From the NCBI RefSeq assembly GCF_037055275.1, contig NZ_CP146343.1, positions 5,115,001 through 5,179,000 of the forward strand: a DNA stretch of 64,000 nt, in the 5' to 3' direction. The DNA comes from Pseudomonas sp. ML2-2023-3 (GTDB lineage: Bacteria > Pseudomonadota > Gammaproteobacteria > Pseudomonadales > Pseudomonadaceae). The number at the start of each line of letters is the position of its first letter. Positions within the stretch are counted from its first letter, which is position 1. The translations under genes were made by a program, and so were the position numbers. Below the pieces are notes generated by a model. That model ran no database searches and was not told the DNA's origin. It worked only from the letters and a program-made list of their open reading frames with translations. Below are positions 11,060 through 20,415 of the stretch, in pieces.

Positions 11060-12616
11060 GTGAGCCAGAACCTGATTGCCGCCCTGCAAAACCCGGACCT
11101 CTACCCCCATGAAGTCGATGGGTTTCAGGTTATCGAGACGCACATCTCCTGGGTCATCCTTACGGGGCCGTACGCCTACAAACTTAAGAAGCCCGTCAAC
11201 TTTGGCTTTCTGGACTTCACCGAGCTCAGCGGTCGCGAGCACTTCTGCAATGAAGAGCTGCGCCTGAACCAGCGCCTGACCGAAGGGCTGTACCTCGACG
11301 TATTGCCGATCACCGGTACTGCCGAAGCGCCAGCACTGGGCGGCGAAGGCCCGGCCATCGAATATGTGCTGAAAATGCGTCAGTTCCCGCAAAGCCAGCT
11401 GCTGAGCACCTTGCAAGCCAACGGCGAACTCAATGCCGCCCATGTCGACGAAATGGCCCAGCAGATCGCCCTGTTCCACACTCAGGCGCCCCACGTTCCT
11501 GCTGAACACTACCAAGGTACTCCAGAAGCCGTGATGGATCCTGTCCGTCAGAACTTCGATCAGATTCGCCCATTTCTTTCGGACAAAGCTGACCTGCTGC
11601 AACTGGACGCGCTCCAGGCCTGGGCAGAAGCAAGCTTTACCCGCCTCAAGCCGTTGTTCGAGCAGCGCAAGGCACAGGGATTCATCCGCGAATGCCACGG
11701 TGACATTCACTTGGGCAACGCCACCATCATTGATGGCAAGGTAGTGATTTTCGACTGCATTGAATTCAACGAGCCTTTCCGCTTTACCGATGTGTATGCC
11801 GACACCGCTTTTCTGGCGATGGACCTTGAAGACCGTGGCCTTAAGTCGCTGGCTCGACGGTTTGTCAGCCAGTACCTGGAACTGACAGGCGATTATCAGG
11901 GCCTGGAGCTGCTGAACTTCTACAAAGCCTACCGTGCACTGGTTCGCGCCAAAATCAGCCTGTTCAGCATGCCTGCAGAAGCCAGCCCTGTTCAGCGCGC
12001 GGCCACACTGCGCCAATACCGCAATTACGCCAATCTGGCGGAAAGCTACAGCACTATCCCTTCACGCTTCCTGACGATCACCCACGGTGTTTCGGCTGTA
12101 GGCAAAAGCTCAGTCGCCATGCGACTTGTCGAGGCACTGGGGGCGATTCGTCTGCGCTCAGACGTTATCCGCAAGCAGTTGTTCGGACAGCAGACCACTG
12201 AAAACGCGGTAGGCGATGGCATTTACAATGCCGACTCCAGTACTGCTACCTACAACAAGCTGCATGAACTGGCTGGCATCGTGCTGCGTGCGGGTTTCCC
12301 CGTGGTGATCGACGCTACCTACCTCAAGCGTGAACAGCGCGATGCCGCCGCTCAAGTAGCAGAAGCCACCGGCGTGCCTTGCCTGATCCTTGACTGCACA
12401 GCGCCAGACGCCGTGATCGAAGGCTGGCTGGCCCATCGCAAGTCCATTGGCACCGACCCTTCTGACGCCACTCTGGAAGTAGTCAAGGCACAGCAAGCCA
12501 GTCGCGAAGCCCTGGGCGCCGATGAAATCCTGCGCAGCAAATGTGTTGAAACCCACAACAGCAAAAGCCTCGACACTCTGATCGCTGATATTCGCCAGCG
12601 CTTGCCAGGCCTGTAA
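11060..12616 (+). CDS. Fusion of APH-like kinase domain and P-loop (AAA) kinase domain, function unknown
   Basis: Predicted 518-aa cytosolic protein. The first 330 residues resemble aminoglycoside phosphotransferase/choline kinase-like proteins, with the catalytic-loop motif ECHGDIHLGN and the metal site FDCIEFN. The last 170 residues carry a Walker A (GVSAVGKSS) like small-molecule kinases. The substrate is unknown; such fusions are common in proteobacteria. The GTG at 11060 is chosen as start because GAAGGA is 7 nt upstream; longer versions run antisense into mrcB. Confidence 0.85.
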   Translation: MSQNLIAALQNPDLYPHEVDGFQVIETHISWVILTGPYAYKLKKPVNFGFLDFTELSGREHFCNEELRLNQRLTEGLYLDVLPITGTAEAPALGGEGPAIEYVLKMRQFPQSQLLSTLQANGELNAAHVDEMAQQIALFHTQAPHVPAEHYQGTPEAVMDPVRQNFDQIRPFLSDKADLLQLDALQAWAEASFTRLKPLFEQRKAQGFIRECHGDIHLGNATIIDGKVVIFDCIEFNEPFRFTDVYADTAFLAMDLEDRGLKSLARRFVSQYLELTGDYQGLELLNFYKAYRALVRAKISLFSMPAEASPVQRAATLRQYRNYANLAESYSTIPSRFLTITHGVSAVGKSSVAMRLVEALGAIRLRSDVIRKQLFGQQTTENAVGDGIYNADSSTATYNKLHELAGIVLRAGFPVVIDATYLKREQRDAAAQVAEATGVPCLILDCTAPDAVIEGWLAHRKSIGTDPSDATLEVVKAQQASREALGADEILRSKCVETHNSKSLDTLIADIRQRLPGL

Positions 12617-12627
12617 GGATTCGCGCT

Positions 12628-12656
12628 AGCCGTGAAACCGCAATGGTTTCACGGCT
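12628..12656. repeat. Perfect 12-bp inverted repeat after the kinase fusion gene
   Basis: AGCCGTGAAACC, 5-nt loop, GGTTTCACGGCT, 11 bp after the stop at 12616. It has no T-tract, so it is either a weak or Rho-assisted terminator or an mRNA-stabilising stem. A short palindrome (GCTCAATTGAGC) follows directly. The rest of the gene-free stretch 12657-12955 shows nothing else that I can name, apart from the ribosome-binding site AAGGAG before 12956. Confidence 0.6.
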
Positions 12657-12955
12657 CAATTGAGCACCGGTGAAATTGAGCGGCCTTTAGTGTTCGTACT
12701 CGCCAGCACTGCCGGTAATACAATTACGACACCCGATCCAGCACACATGCAGTGCAATGGATCATGCAGGGTTGCACCGCCTCAGACGCTCTATCCCCTA
12801 CGCCCCCGCCATCTTCTGACAAAATCCTTGTTGTTTAGAGCCAATCCTTTGTTCCAAAACCGACTAACGGACTGCGGTTTTCCTACTGAGCGCTACACTT
12901 CGTAGAATCAAAATGCCCCATAAACGCTGAGCTCACGCCGTCGCAAGGAGAGCTG

Positions 12956-13228
12956 ATGAATGATGAACTCCAGCATTTGAAAAATCTTGGGAAGACCTCA
13001 GCGCAATGGCTTCACGCTGTTGGTATTCACAGCGCCTCGGACTTGAGACGTCTGGGGGCTGTTGATGCATATCGAGCAGTAAAGGCCCGGGGCTTCAGGG
13101 CTTCTAAAGTATTGCTGTATGCGATTGAAGGAGCCTTGCTGGATGTTCACTGGAACGATATCCCCGCGCAGCGCAAAGAAGAGCTGAACCAGCAGGTGGA
13201 TCACCTGGCCACGTTGAAAAAAGCCTGA
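12956..13228 (+). CDS. TfoX C-terminal domain-containing protein
   Basis: 90 aa, corresponding only to the C-terminal helical domain of TfoX/Sxy (LKNLGKTSAQWLHAVGI ... SASDLRRLGAVDAYRAV), which resembles a helix-hairpin-helix fold. The N-terminal TfoX domain of the competence regulator is absent. Start supported by AAGGAG a few bases upstream. Whether it influences competence or binds nucleic acid is unknown. It lies immediately upstream of prrF, on the same strand but with no sign of co-transcription, since prrF has its own promoter. Confidence 0.85.
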   Translation: MNDELQHLKNLGKTSAQWLHAVGIHSASDLRRLGAVDAYRAVKARGFRASKVLLYAIEGALLDVHWNDIPAQRKEELNQQVDHLATLKKA

Positions 13229-13273
13229 AGTGACTCATTTCAAACACGCACGATGAACGGTAAAAAACAGTTG

Positions 13274-13301
13274 TTGACATGGTAATGAGAATTGTTATGA
13301 T
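13274..13301 (+). promoter_or_regulatory. PrrF promoter with overlapping Fur box
   Basis: -35 TTGACA (13274-13279), 16-bp spacer, -10 TATGAT (13296-13301). A Fur box at 13281-13299 (GGTAATGAGAATTGTTATG) matches 14 of 19 positions of the classical consensus and fills the spacer, so Fe-Fur would block RNA polymerase. This is the arrangement expected of an iron-starvation-induced sRNA. Confidence 0.88.
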
Positions 13302-13307
13302 TACGCC

Positions 13308-13421
13308 ATCTGGTCGCGAGACCAGTCGATCTTCTGAAAGGCCCTTGGTTCGGACTCTCAGAAAATCTCCTCATCAGGCTAATCACGGTTATTTGACCCG
13401 GCTCTTGCCGGGTCTTTTTTT
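13308..13421 (+). ncRNA. prrF1: PrrF iron-responsive small RNA
   Basis: An RNA of about 114 nt that base-pairs, with Hfq, to mRNAs of iron-rich proteins when iron is scarce, the Pseudomonas counterpart of RyhB. Recognised by the conserved core CTCCTCATCAGGCTAATCACG (13368 onward) and the 5' hairpin CTGGTC-GCGA-GACCAG (13310-13325). It ends in a GACCCGGC/GCCGGGTC hairpin plus seven Ts (13395-13421). Only one copy is present here, whereas P. aeruginosa has two in tandem. It sits between the TfoX-domain gene and the heme-uptake operon, as in other pseudomonads. The 5' end is inferred from the promoter. Confidence 0.93.
13395..13421 (+). terminator. Intrinsic terminator of PrrF
   Basis: GACCCGGC, TCTT loop, GCCGGGTC and TTTTTTT. 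The terminal U-run also serves as the Hfq-binding end of the sRNA. Confidence 0.93.
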
Positions 13422-13462
13422 GCCTGCCGAAAAGCGCCAGCCAAATGACTCACGCTACCTGC

Positions 13463-14230
13463 TCAGCGGGCAATCACCATCGGGCAGCCCAGCTCCGGGT
13501 GAGGCTGCACTAAAACGTCCAGACCAAAAACGGCTTTTAGCGCGTCCGGCTGCAGCACCTTTTGCGGACAATCCAGGGCACGGGGACGTCCCTCCTCAAG
13601 CAACAACAGACGATCGCAGTAACGCGCGGCAAGATTCAGGTCATGGAGGATGATCAGTACCGCCGCTCCGCGGTCCGCGAACGCACGAATGGCCTTGAGC
13701 GTCGTGTGCTGATGCAAAGGGTCGAGCATGGAGGTCGGCTCATCAAGCAACAGGGTTTGCCCGCTTTGCCCTGGCCATAATTGCGCCAGCACCCTCGCCA
13801 GATGCACCCGTTGCCGCTCACCACCCGACAACGCCAGATAGCTGCGCCCCGCCAAGTGCTCAACGTCAGCCGCCTGCAACGCGGCGTGAATGATTTCTGA
13901 ATCGCGGGTCCGACCTGTCTGATGTGGCAGTCGCCCCATACCCACTACTTCTTCAACACGAAAGGCGAAATCCAGGGTAGAGGTCTGCGGCAAGACCGCA
14001 AGACGCTGGGCCCGTTGCGCGCCCTTGAAGTTGCCCAGGACTTGCTGGTCCAGCCAGACCTGCCCCCCACTCGGAGCCAAGTCCCCGCACAACGCGGCCA
14101 GCAGTGTGCTTTTACCCGCGCCATTGGGACCCAGCACGCCCAGCACTTCACCCGGACGTACATCAAGAGTGACATCCGCCAACACGATTTTCCGGTCACG
14201 ACGGATCTGCAGATTCTCCGCACGCAGCAT
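13463..14230 (-). CDS. hmuV: Heme ABC transporter ATP-binding protein (HmuV/PhuV)
   Basis: ATPase (255 aa) powering heme import across the inner membrane. Walker [12 protein letters not shown] (about 34-44), Q-loop in VLPQTS, signature [15 protein letters not shown], Walker B LLLDEPTS and the switch His in ILHDLNLA are all intact. Last gene of hmuT-hmuU-hmuV; the start shares one base with the hmuU stop. PrrF lies just beyond on the other strand. Confidence 0.95.
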   Translation of the reverse strand: MLRAENLQIRRDRKIVLADVTLDVRPGEVLGVLGPNGAGKSTLLAALCGDLAPSGGQVWLDQQVLGNFKGAQRAQRLAVLPQTSTLDFAFRVEEVVGMGRLPHQTGRTRDSEIIHAALQAADVEHLAGRSYLALSGGERQRVHLARVLAQLWPGQSGQTLLLDEPTSMLDPLHQHTTLKAIRAFADRGAAVLIILHDLNLAARYCDRLLLLEEGRPRALDCPQKVLQPDALKAVFGLDVLVQPHPELGCPMVIAR

Positions 14231-15267
14231 CAGTGGCGACCTCGCAACAGTAAGTAGAGGAAGAACGGCGCCCCAAGGAATGCGGTAACAATCCCGATGG
14301 GCAGCTCTGCAGGTGCCAGGGCCAGTCGTGCAATCAAGTCGGCAAACAGCAGTAACGCGGCACCTGCCAGCACGGAAGCAGGTAACAGCACGCGGTGATC
14401 AGGCCCTGCCAGCAGCCGTACCAGATGCGGCACCACCAGCCCGACAAAACCAATCATGCCTGCCGCCGCCACAGCAGCGCCCACACCCAAGGCAGTGCAA
14501 AACACCAGCTCGCGCTTAAGGCCTTCGACGTCGATCCCCAGATGATTGGCCTCCGACTCTCCCAACAACAGCGCATTGAGCGCACTTGCTCGCCGAGGCA
14601 ACCACAAGGCAACACCCACAGTAACAATCAACAAGGGCCACAACCGCGCGTAACTGGCGCCATTAAGACTGCCCAGATTCCAGAAAGTCAGGGTACGCAA
14701 TGTCGCGTCATCTGCCAGATAGGTAAACAATCCGACCGCCGAACCGGCCAAAGCTGTCAGCGCGATCCCCGCAAGCAACATGACGGCGACATTGGTCTGA
14801 CCGTTGCGCCGCCCCAGCCGATACACCAGTGCCGTTACACCCAACCCCCCGAGAAACGCGCACAGCGACAGCAAATAGGGTCCGATAAAATCTGGCAGCC
14901 CGCCAAACGCAGATCCGCCCACAATCGCAATCGCCGCACCCAAGGCTGCGCCGCTGGACACACCGACCAACCCGGGGTCGGCCAACGGGTTACGGAACAA
15001 CCCCTGCATGGCTACACCTGACAACGCCAGCACACCGCCAACTGCCAACCCCAGCAATGTCCGAGGCAAACGAATCTGCCCCAGGATCAGCTCGGCCTGC
15101 TCCAGACCTTCGCCCGGTATCGGTATGCCCAGCAACCTCAGAGCCGCGCGCAGGGTGTCAAACAACGGCAAGCTCACAGGCCCCAGCGCCAGCGACAACC
15201 ACGTCGCCAACAGGCACAGGGCACTCAGGCCAATAAACAATGATCGGGGTTTAACCAGGGTCCTCAT
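14230..15267 (-). CDS. hmuU: Heme ABC transporter permease (HmuU/PhuU)
   Basis: Inner-membrane permease (345 aa) of the FecCD/BtuC family with about ten hydrophobic helices. The family signature region [21 protein letters not shown] is at about 91-111, and [14 protein letters not shown] contains the conserved coupling-helix Gly. It overlaps hmuT by 4 bp (ATGA), consistent with fixed stoichiometry. Confidence 0.95.
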   Translation of the reverse strand: MRTLVKPRSLFIGLSALCLLATWLSLALGPVSLPLFDTLRAALRLLGIPIPGEGLEQAELILGQIRLPRTLLGLAVGGVLALSGVAMQGLFRNPLADPGLVGVSSGAALGAAIAIVGGSAFGGLPDFIGPYLLSLCAFLGGLGVTALVYRLGRRNGQTNVAVMLLAGIALTALAGSAVGLFTYLADDATLRTLTFWNLGSLNGASYARLWPLLIVTVGVALWLPRRASALNALLLGESEANHLGIDVEGLKRELVFCTALGVGAAVAAAGMIGFVGLVVPHLVRLLAGPDHRVLLPASVLAGAALLLFADLIARLALAPAELPIGIVTAFLGAPFFLYLLLRGRH

Positions 15268-16139
15268 GGGTTAGCCGGGGCCGCGGGATAAAAGTCTGCT
15301 GTCAGTTGCTTCAAGCTGGCTGGCAATCGTGGCCCCAGTCCACCCACCAGCAGTGTTGGGTCCAGCTCGTACACGCGGCCATTTTTAGCCGCACGGATAG
15401 ACGCCAATACCGGGTTTTCCTTGAACAGTGCCGTGCGAGCCGCCTCACCTGTCAAACTGCGATCCGCAAACACCAAAACTTCAGGATTGAGCCCTGCCAG
15501 CGCCTCCACAGAAAACGGCTTGTAGCCGGTGTGGGTGGCCAGGTTATGTCCGCCAGCTTGAGTCAGCAGCCAGTCTGCCGCCGTATCCTTGCCGGCAATC
15601 AGCGGCTTGCCCCCCGCGTGCCCCAATAACAACAGCACCCCAGGCTTCTTGTGATCGGCTTGTGCCGCCTTTACCTGCTGCTGATGACGAACAAGTTGTT
15701 GCTGGTAGTCATTGAACAGTTGCCCCGCTTGCGCCTCGTTACCCAGCAGTCGCCCCAAATGCTTCAAGGTGGCTTCAAGGCTTGCAAGATCGGCCTTGGC
15801 CGAAAACATCTCTACCGGGACACCTGCACCGCGAATCTGCGCCAAAACCGGCGGCGGTCCCATCTCGTCAGTGCCGATCAGGACATCCGGTTTCAGGCTC
15901 AGGATCCCTTCTGCCGAAAGCTGGCGCTGATAACCGATGCTGGGCAGCGACTTGAGTGATTCAGGATGTTGGCTGGTGGTATCGACCCCAACCAATTTAG
16001 ACTCCGCGCCCAGCGCGCTTACCCACTCCGAAAGCGCTCCACCCGCGCTGACCCAGCGTTGTGGCAACTCGCCAGCCAGGCTGGCATGACTGATCATAAG
16101 GCCTGCACAGAGCGAAATCAGGCGGGTACTCAGGCGCAT
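15264..16139 (-). CDS. hmuT: Periplasmic heme-binding protein (HmuT/PhuT)
   Basis: Solute-binding protein (291 aa), class III, delivering heme to HmuUV. An N-terminal Sec signal peptide (residues 1-22) ends A-S-L-A. The body is of the BtuF/FhuD type (LIGTDEMGPPPVLAQIRGAG and GLNPEVLVFADRSL). A Tyr (in SIGYQRQL) is the kind of residue that coordinates heme in PhuT-type proteins. First gene of the operon. The receptor gene phuR and the cytoplasmic heme chaperone gene phuS are not next to it. Confidence 0.92.
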   Translation of the reverse strand: MRLSTRLISLCAGLMISHASLAGELPQRWVSAGGALSEWVSALGAESKLVGVDTTSQHPESLKSLPSIGYQRQLSAEGILSLKPDVLIGTDEMGPPPVLAQIRGAGVPVEMFSAKADLASLEATLKHLGRLLGNEAQAGQLFNDYQQQLVRHQQQVKAAQADHKKPGVLLLLGHAGGKPLIAGKDTAADWLLTQAGGHNLATHTGYKPFSVEALAGLNPEVLVFADRSLTGEAARTALFKENPVLASIRAAKNGRVYELDPTLLVGGLGPRLPASLKQLTADFYPAAPANP

Positions 16140-16227
16140 ACAGGGGCATTCCTTGAAAAAGAGGGCTCAACGGGACAAGGGGATTGTCACGCCGTGAAAA
16201 CAGCACATCGCAGAGCAAGCCGCCATT

Positions 16228-16242
16228 TGATAATTGTTTGCA
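16228..16242 (-). promoter_or_regulatory. Candidate Fur box upstream of hmuTUV
   Basis: On the minus strand TGCAAACAATTATCA: the second half-site ATTATCA is a perfect Fur heptamer, while the first matches 4 of 7. It lies 89 bp upstream of hmuT and about 75 bp upstream of the divergent Rieske gene, so it could serve either. Called from pattern and context only. Confidence 0.5.
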
Positions 16243-16316
16243 TTTGCACGTCAACCTCTTAACCCACGCTGAAACACGTCAACCACACAGCCGTTTGGCT
16301 GCTATTAAGGATTGCC

Positions 16317-16655
16317 ATGAAGTTTTTATGCCCCTCACAGGCACTAAGCGAAGGCGCCAGCCGTGGCTTCGAGCTGGATGAGCTGAGCCTGCTCGTCATT
16401 CGTCGTGAAGGCCAGGTATATGCCTACAAAAACCGCTGCCCCCATCGCGGGGTAACACTGGAATGGCAACCGGATCAGTTTCTCGACTCAAGCGCCAGCC
16501 TGATCCAGTGCGCGACTCACTCGGCACTGTTTCTGATCGAAAGCGGTGAATGCGTTGCCGGGCCTTGCGCCGGGCAGTTTCTGACAGCCCTTGACTGCCG
16601 TGAAGACAGTCAAGGGATCTGGATTACGCCACAAGTGTCAGAGGATGACGTCTAG
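16317..16655 (+). CDS. Rieske [2Fe-2S] domain protein
   Basis: Small cytosolic ferredoxin-like Rieske protein (112 aa). The cluster ligands are complete: Cys41-x-His43 (CPHRG) and Cys65-x2-His68 (CATHSALF). No membrane anchor or fused oxygenase domain, so it is probably an electron carrier or an accessory protein; the partner is unknown. Its last 18 bases overlap the 3' end of the convergent sfsA. Confidence 0.92.
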   Translation: MKFLCPSQALSEGASRGFELDELSLLVIRREGQVYAYKNRCPHRGVTLEWQPDQFLDSSASLIQCATHSALFLIESGECVAGPCAGQFLTALDCREDSQGIWITPQVSEDDV

Positions 16656-17345
16656 TCGGCGATCAACCACCACTCCATCAGGCGTCAGGCTTACGCCATA
16701 CGCCAGCACTTGCACTCCGGCTGCGACCGCCTCGCGCAACGCTGCCGCGTAACCGGGGTCGATCTCCTGGGCCGGACGCACCGCGTCGATACCCGTAAGG
16801 TTGACGCAATACAGCTGAACGGCACGCACCCCTTCACGCGCCAGGGTGGCAAGCTCGCGCAGATGCTTGGCACCACGCTGCGTAACAGCATCCGGAAATG
16901 CAGCGACACGAGAGTCGTCAAAACCCAGGGTCACACTCTTGACCTCTACAAAGGCAAAGCCTTGGGGGTATTCCAGACGGAAATCAATCCGGCTTTTTTC
17001 CTGGCCGTAAGGGACTTCACGCTTGAGTGCAGTGAAGCCATCAAGCTCAGTAATCACCCCTGCCAACAACGCCTCCTCGATCAAGTGATTGGCTCGCGCG
17101 GTATTCACGCACGCCAACCGCCCTTGCGGGGTTTGGCTGATTTCCCAAGTGCCCGGCAATTTGCGCTTGGGATCATTGGAGCGGCTGAACCAGACCTGAC
17201 CACCTTCGACCATGCAATTGAGCATGGAGCCCGTATTCGGGCAGTGGATGGTCATCAACTCGCCAGTGGTGGTTTCGATATCCGCCAGGAAGCGCTTGTA
17301 GCGCTTGATCAGCCGCCCTTCTTCCAGTTCAGGTGAAAAACGCAT
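16638..17345 (-). CDS. sfsA: SfsA family protein (sugar fermentation stimulation homolog)
   Basis: 235 aa with the SfsA landmarks [26 protein letters not shown] and the nuclease-like FVEVKSVTL. The family combines an OB-fold with a PD-(D/E)XK-like domain and has been linked to DNA binding, but its real role is unsettled. The start overlaps the stop of the aminotransferase gene (TGATG), so the two are co-translated. It converges on the Rieske gene with an overlap of 18 bp. Confidence 0.95.
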   Translation of the reverse strand: MRFSPELEEGRLIKRYKRFLADIETTTGELMTIHCPNTGSMLNCMVEGGQVWFSRSNDPKRKLPGTWEISQTPQGRLACVNTARANHLIEEALLAGVITELDGFTALKREVPYGQEKSRIDFRLEYPQGFAFVEVKSVTLGFDDSRVAAFPDAVTQRGAKHLRELATLAREGVRAVQLYCVNLTGIDAVRPAQEIDPGYAAALREAVAAGVQVLAYGVSLTPDGVVVDRRLDVIL

Positions 17346-18517
17346 CAGCCTTTCCAGCTCTTGAGACCAAGGGCGATCCGCTCAACGGCCTCCTGCAGGC
17401 GCGGCAAACTTTGAGTGTAGGCAAACCGTACGTGGTGCCCTGACTTGAAGCGCCCAAAATCCAGGCCCGGCGTAAAGGCTATGTGCTGGGTTTCAAGAAA
17501 GTGCTGGCAAAATGCAAACGCATCGCCGCCAAACGCGCTGATATCGGCGTACAGGTAAAACGCACCCTCTGGCTCTACCGCAATACCAAAGCCAAGCTCA
17601 CGCAAGGCCGGCAACAGAAAGTCACGACGCCGCCCGAATTCGGCCCGACGCTCTTCCAGAATGGCCAGTGTCTGCGGTTCAAAACAGGCCAGGGCTGCGT
17701 ATTGAGCCATGCTTGGCGCGCTGATATAGAGGTTCTGCGCGAGCTTCTCCAGATCAGCCACGGCTTCAGGCGGTGCCACCAGCCAGCCCAAACGCCACCC
17801 GGTCATGCCGAAATACTTGGAAAAGCTATTGAGCACAAACGCGCTGTCATCGACTTCAAGCACGCTCGTCGCATCGCAGCCATAGGTCAGGCCATGGTAA
17901 ATCTCATCCACCACCAGATGCCCGTTGCGGGCCTTGATCGCCGTAGACAGTGCCGCCAGCTCATCACGGTTCAAGATCGTACCGGTAGGGTTGGCCGGGG
18001 ATGCCACCAGCGCACCTACACTGTCTTGATTCCAGTAGCGCTCGACCAGATCCGCCGTCAGTTGGTAGCGCACCTCCGGGCCAACCGGCACCAATTGCGC
18101 GGCTCCCTCTACCAGACGTAGGAAATGTCGATTACAGGGGTAGCCAGGATCTGCAAGCAGCCAGTGTTTTCCGGGATCGACCAGCAGGCTGGATGCAAGC
18201 AACAAGGCGCCAGAACCACCTGGAGTGACAAGTATCCGTGAAGGATCGATGTTCAATCCATAACGCTGCTGATAGAACCCGGAGATCGCCTCGCGCAGCT
18301 CCGGCAGACCACGTGCTGCGGTGTAGCGGGTTTTTCCGGCAGCCAGGGCGGCCTGCCCCGCGGCAATGATCGGCTCAGCCGTGGTGAAATCCGGCTCCCC
18401 GATTTCCAGGTGAATCACATCGTGCCCCGCAGCCTGAAGCTCGTTGGCACGCGCCAACAACGCCATCACGTGGAACGGTTCGATTGCGCGGCTGCGCGCA
18501 CTGTAAGACTGAGCCAT
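17345..18517 (-). CDS. PLP-dependent class I aminotransferase
   Basis: Fold-type I aminotransferase (390 aa from the ATG at 18517, [17 protein letters not shown]). The substrate-binding EIGEPDF, the PLP-contacting [10 protein letters not shown] and the Schiff-base lysine in [16 protein letters not shown] are present. It resembles aspartate/aromatic aminotransferases, but the substrate cannot be assigned from sequence alone. A longer frame reaches 18619 but gives an atypical N-terminus. Operon with sfsA. Confidence 0.9.
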   Translation of the reverse strand: MAQSYSARSRAIEPFHVMALLARANELQAAGHDVIHLEIGEPDFTTAEPIIAAGQAALAAGKTRYTAARGLPELREAISGFYQQRYGLNIDPSRILVTPGGSGALLLASSLLVDPGKHWLLADPGYPCNRHFLRLVEGAAQLVPVGPEVRYQLTADLVERYWNQDSVGALVASPANPTGTILNRDELAALSTAIKARNGHLVVDEIYHGLTYGCDATSVLEVDDSAFVLNSFSKYFGMTGWRLGWLVAPPEAVADLEKLAQNLYISAPSMAQYAALACFEPQTLAILEERRAEFGRRRDFLLPALRELGFGIAVEPEGAFYLYADISAFGGDAFAFCQHFLETQHIAFTPGLDFGRFKSGHHVRFAYTQSLPRLQEAVERIALGLKSWKG

Positions 18518-18839
18518 GAGCCTGCCTTCCTGGGTAAGCAAAAGCCTGATTCTACCCAAGCAGTGCCACAAGGGAGAGCTAATTACTGTCTTAGGCAAGC
18601 GGCCTATAGAACCAAACAACCCAGCCTTTGGTCATAGCTCGACTAAAATTAATATTCAGGTACTAATCTCAAGCACCACAGGCTCTGTACACAACCACTG
18701 ACAACGGGCTAGACATGCGGGAGTAGCGCAGCCCGATTTGATCTGGTAAGTTCGCCCGCTTGCAGCCGCAGGGCCGGCAGGTGTCGGTGATGTTGCAATC
18801 CTGCGCAATGGATTAGAAGAATGAGAGGCGGTCCATTTC
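18518..18839. other. Intergenic region between the aminotransferase and dksA
   Basis: 322 bp of divergent regulatory space. It must hold promoters for both genes. An A+T-rich patch (about 18645-18665) and a G+C-rich inverted-repeat region (about 18745-18780) in the probable dksA leader can be seen, and GAATGAGAGGCGG precedes the dksA start. I could not assign a convincing -35/-10 pair. Confidence 0.4.
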
Positions 18840-19280
18840 ATGCCCACACAAACCAAGCAACAGAATACTCAACTTAGCGGCTTCGAACCCTACGTTGAAA
18901 AGAAGGGCGAAGAGTACATGGGCGAGCCCATGCGCAAGCACTTCACCAAGATTCTGCAAAAGTGGAAACAGGACTTGATGCAGGAAGTCGACCGCACCGT
19001 TGATCACATGAAAGACGAAGCGGCAAACTTTCCTGACCCATCCGACCGCGCTAGCCAGGAAGAAGAGTTCAGCCTGGAACTGCGCGCCCGCGATCGCGAG
19101 CGCAAGCTGATCAAGAAAATCGACAAGACTCTCCAACTGATCGAAGACGAGGAATACGGCTGGTGCGAATCCTGTGGTGTCGAGATCGGTATTCGTCGAC
19201 TCGAGGCCCGTCCTACTGCCGACATGTGCGTAGACTGCAAGACCTTGGCTGAAATCAAGGAAAAACAAGTCGGCAAGTAA
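18840..19280 (+). CDS. dksA: RNA polymerase-binding transcription factor DksA
   Basis: 146-aa partner of ppGpp that enters the RNAP secondary channel and controls, among others, rRNA promoters. The coiled-coil tip motif D-x2-D-x-A is intact (Asp66, Asp69, Ala71), as are the four zinc cysteines (Cys109, Cys112, Cys130, Cys133). It is therefore the zinc-containing form rather than the Cys-poor DksA2. It is followed by a strong terminator and a REP pair, then gluQRS. Confidence 0.98.
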   Translation: MPTQTKQQNTQLSGFEPYVEKKGEEYMGEPMRKHFTKILQKWKQDLMQEVDRTVDHMKDEAANFPDPSDRASQEEEFSLELRARDRERKLIKKIDKTLQLIEDEEYGWCESCGVEIGIRRLEARPTADMCVDCKTLAEIKEKQVGK

Positions 19281-19295
19281 TCGCTGGCTTGACTG

Positions 19296-19326
19296 AATGG
19301 GGCGTGCGAACGCCCCATTTTTGTTT
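19296..19326 (+). terminator. Terminator after dksA
   Basis: Stem AATGGGGCGT/ACGCCCCATT followed by TTTTGTTTTT, 16 bp after the dksA stop. Confidence 0.92.
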
Positions 19327-19346
19327 TTGGACTTTCTGTGTCCTGC

Positions 19347-19430
19347 GTGGGAGCGGGCTTGCTCGCGATAGCATCACCGCGCCAATCGCTCTAAACCGGG
19401 TAGCCCCATCGCGAGCACGCCCGCTCCCAC
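19347..19430. repeat. REP pair (REPIN), GTGGGAGCGGGC family, copy 1
   Basis: Two REP units in inverted orientation: 19347-19369 (GTGGGAGCGGGCTTGCTCG...) and 19408-19430, whose complement differs by one base. The spacer is 38 bp. It sits between the dksA terminator and gluQRS. A second copy of the family is at 33703-33787. Pairs of this kind are mobilised by RAYT transposases encoded elsewhere in the genome. Confidence 0.88.
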
Positions 19431-19449
19431 ACAAAACCGGCCCACGTCC

Positions 19450-20337
19450 ATGACTGCTCCCTCCTACATCGGGCGCTTCGCCCCAACGCCCAGTGGCCAC
19501 CTGCACTTTGGCTCGCTGGTCGCCGCCCTCGCTTCTTATCTGGATGCCCGCTCTGTGGGTGGCCGCTGGCTGCTGCGCATGGAAGACCTCGACCCTCCCC
19601 GCGAAATGCCCGGTGCACAAGCCGCCATTCTGGATGCCCTTGAACGCTACGGTTTTGAATGGGACGGCGAGCTGGTTCGCCAAAGCGACCGTCACGAGGC
19701 ATACGCCCAAGTGCTGAACCGACTGTTCAGCATGGGCCTGGCTTACGCCTGCACCTGTTCGCGCAAACAGCTTGAAGGCTATAACGGCATTTATCCGGGG
19801 CTGTGCCGCAATGCGGGCCACTCGATGGAAAACGCCGCTATCCGCATACGCGTCCCCGAGCTCGAATACCGTTTTGAGGATCGGGTTCAGGGCTTGTTTG
19901 GTCAGCATCTGGGACGGGATGTGGGGGACTTTGTGATTCGGCGCCGGGACGGCCTGTATGCCTACCAACTGGCCGTGGTGCTCGATGACGCCGCCCAGGG
20001 TGTGACTGATATCGTGCGTGGCGCCGACCTGCTGGACTCCACACCGCGCCAGCTCTACCTGCAGGAGCTGCTGGGCTTGTCACAACCGCGCTACCTGCAT
20101 GTGCCGCTGATCGTGCAGCCCGATGGCCACAAGCTCGGCAAATCGTACCGCTCGCCGCCCCTGACACCCGAGCAGGCAACACCATTGCTGCTTCGCGCCT
20201 TGCGCGCCCTGGGTCAGACGCCTGACGAATGCTTGAACGACGCCACCCCGCGTGAAGTCCTGGATTGGGGCATCGTTCACTGGAGCGCAGCCAAAATCCC
20301 GCGCACACTGACCCTCCCCGAAGCGCAATTACGCTGA
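19450..20337 (+). CDS. gluQ: Glutamyl-Q tRNA(Asp) synthetase
   Basis: Truncated GluRS paralog (295 aa) that attaches glutamate to the queuosine base of tRNA(Asp); it lacks the anticodon-binding domain. The class I motifs are present as HFGS (near residue 19, the HIGH equivalent) and KLGKS (the KMSKS equivalent). A zinc-ligand-type Cys cluster is visible (ACTCSRKQ ... GLCRN). Located downstream of dksA and upstream of cbrXAB, the usual pseudomonad order. Confidence 0.96.
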   Translation: MTAPSYIGRFAPTPSGHLHFGSLVAALASYLDARSVGGRWLLRMEDLDPPREMPGAQAAILDALERYGFEWDGELVRQSDRHEAYAQVLNRLFSMGLAYACTCSRKQLEGYNGIYPGLCRNAGHSMENAAIRIRVPELEYRFEDRVQGLFGQHLGRDVGDFVIRRRDGLYAYQLAVVLDDAAQGVTDIVRGADLLDSTPRQLYLQELLGLSQPRYLHVPLIVQPDGHKLGKSYRSPPLTPEQATPLLLRALRALGQTPDECLNDATPREVLDWGIVHWSAAKIPRTLTLPEAQLR

Positions 20338-20415
20338 CAACCCTTGCAGGTTGCCAGCCATCCGTTACCATCGCCGCACGTTTTTGGGCATGCGGCCTGT
20401 AAAAGTGAGGGCGGG

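Noticed and set aside
18738..18800. G+C-rich repeat before dksA as a riboswitch
   Set aside because: Stems are short and irregular, and no known aptamer pattern could be recognised; left as leader sequence.
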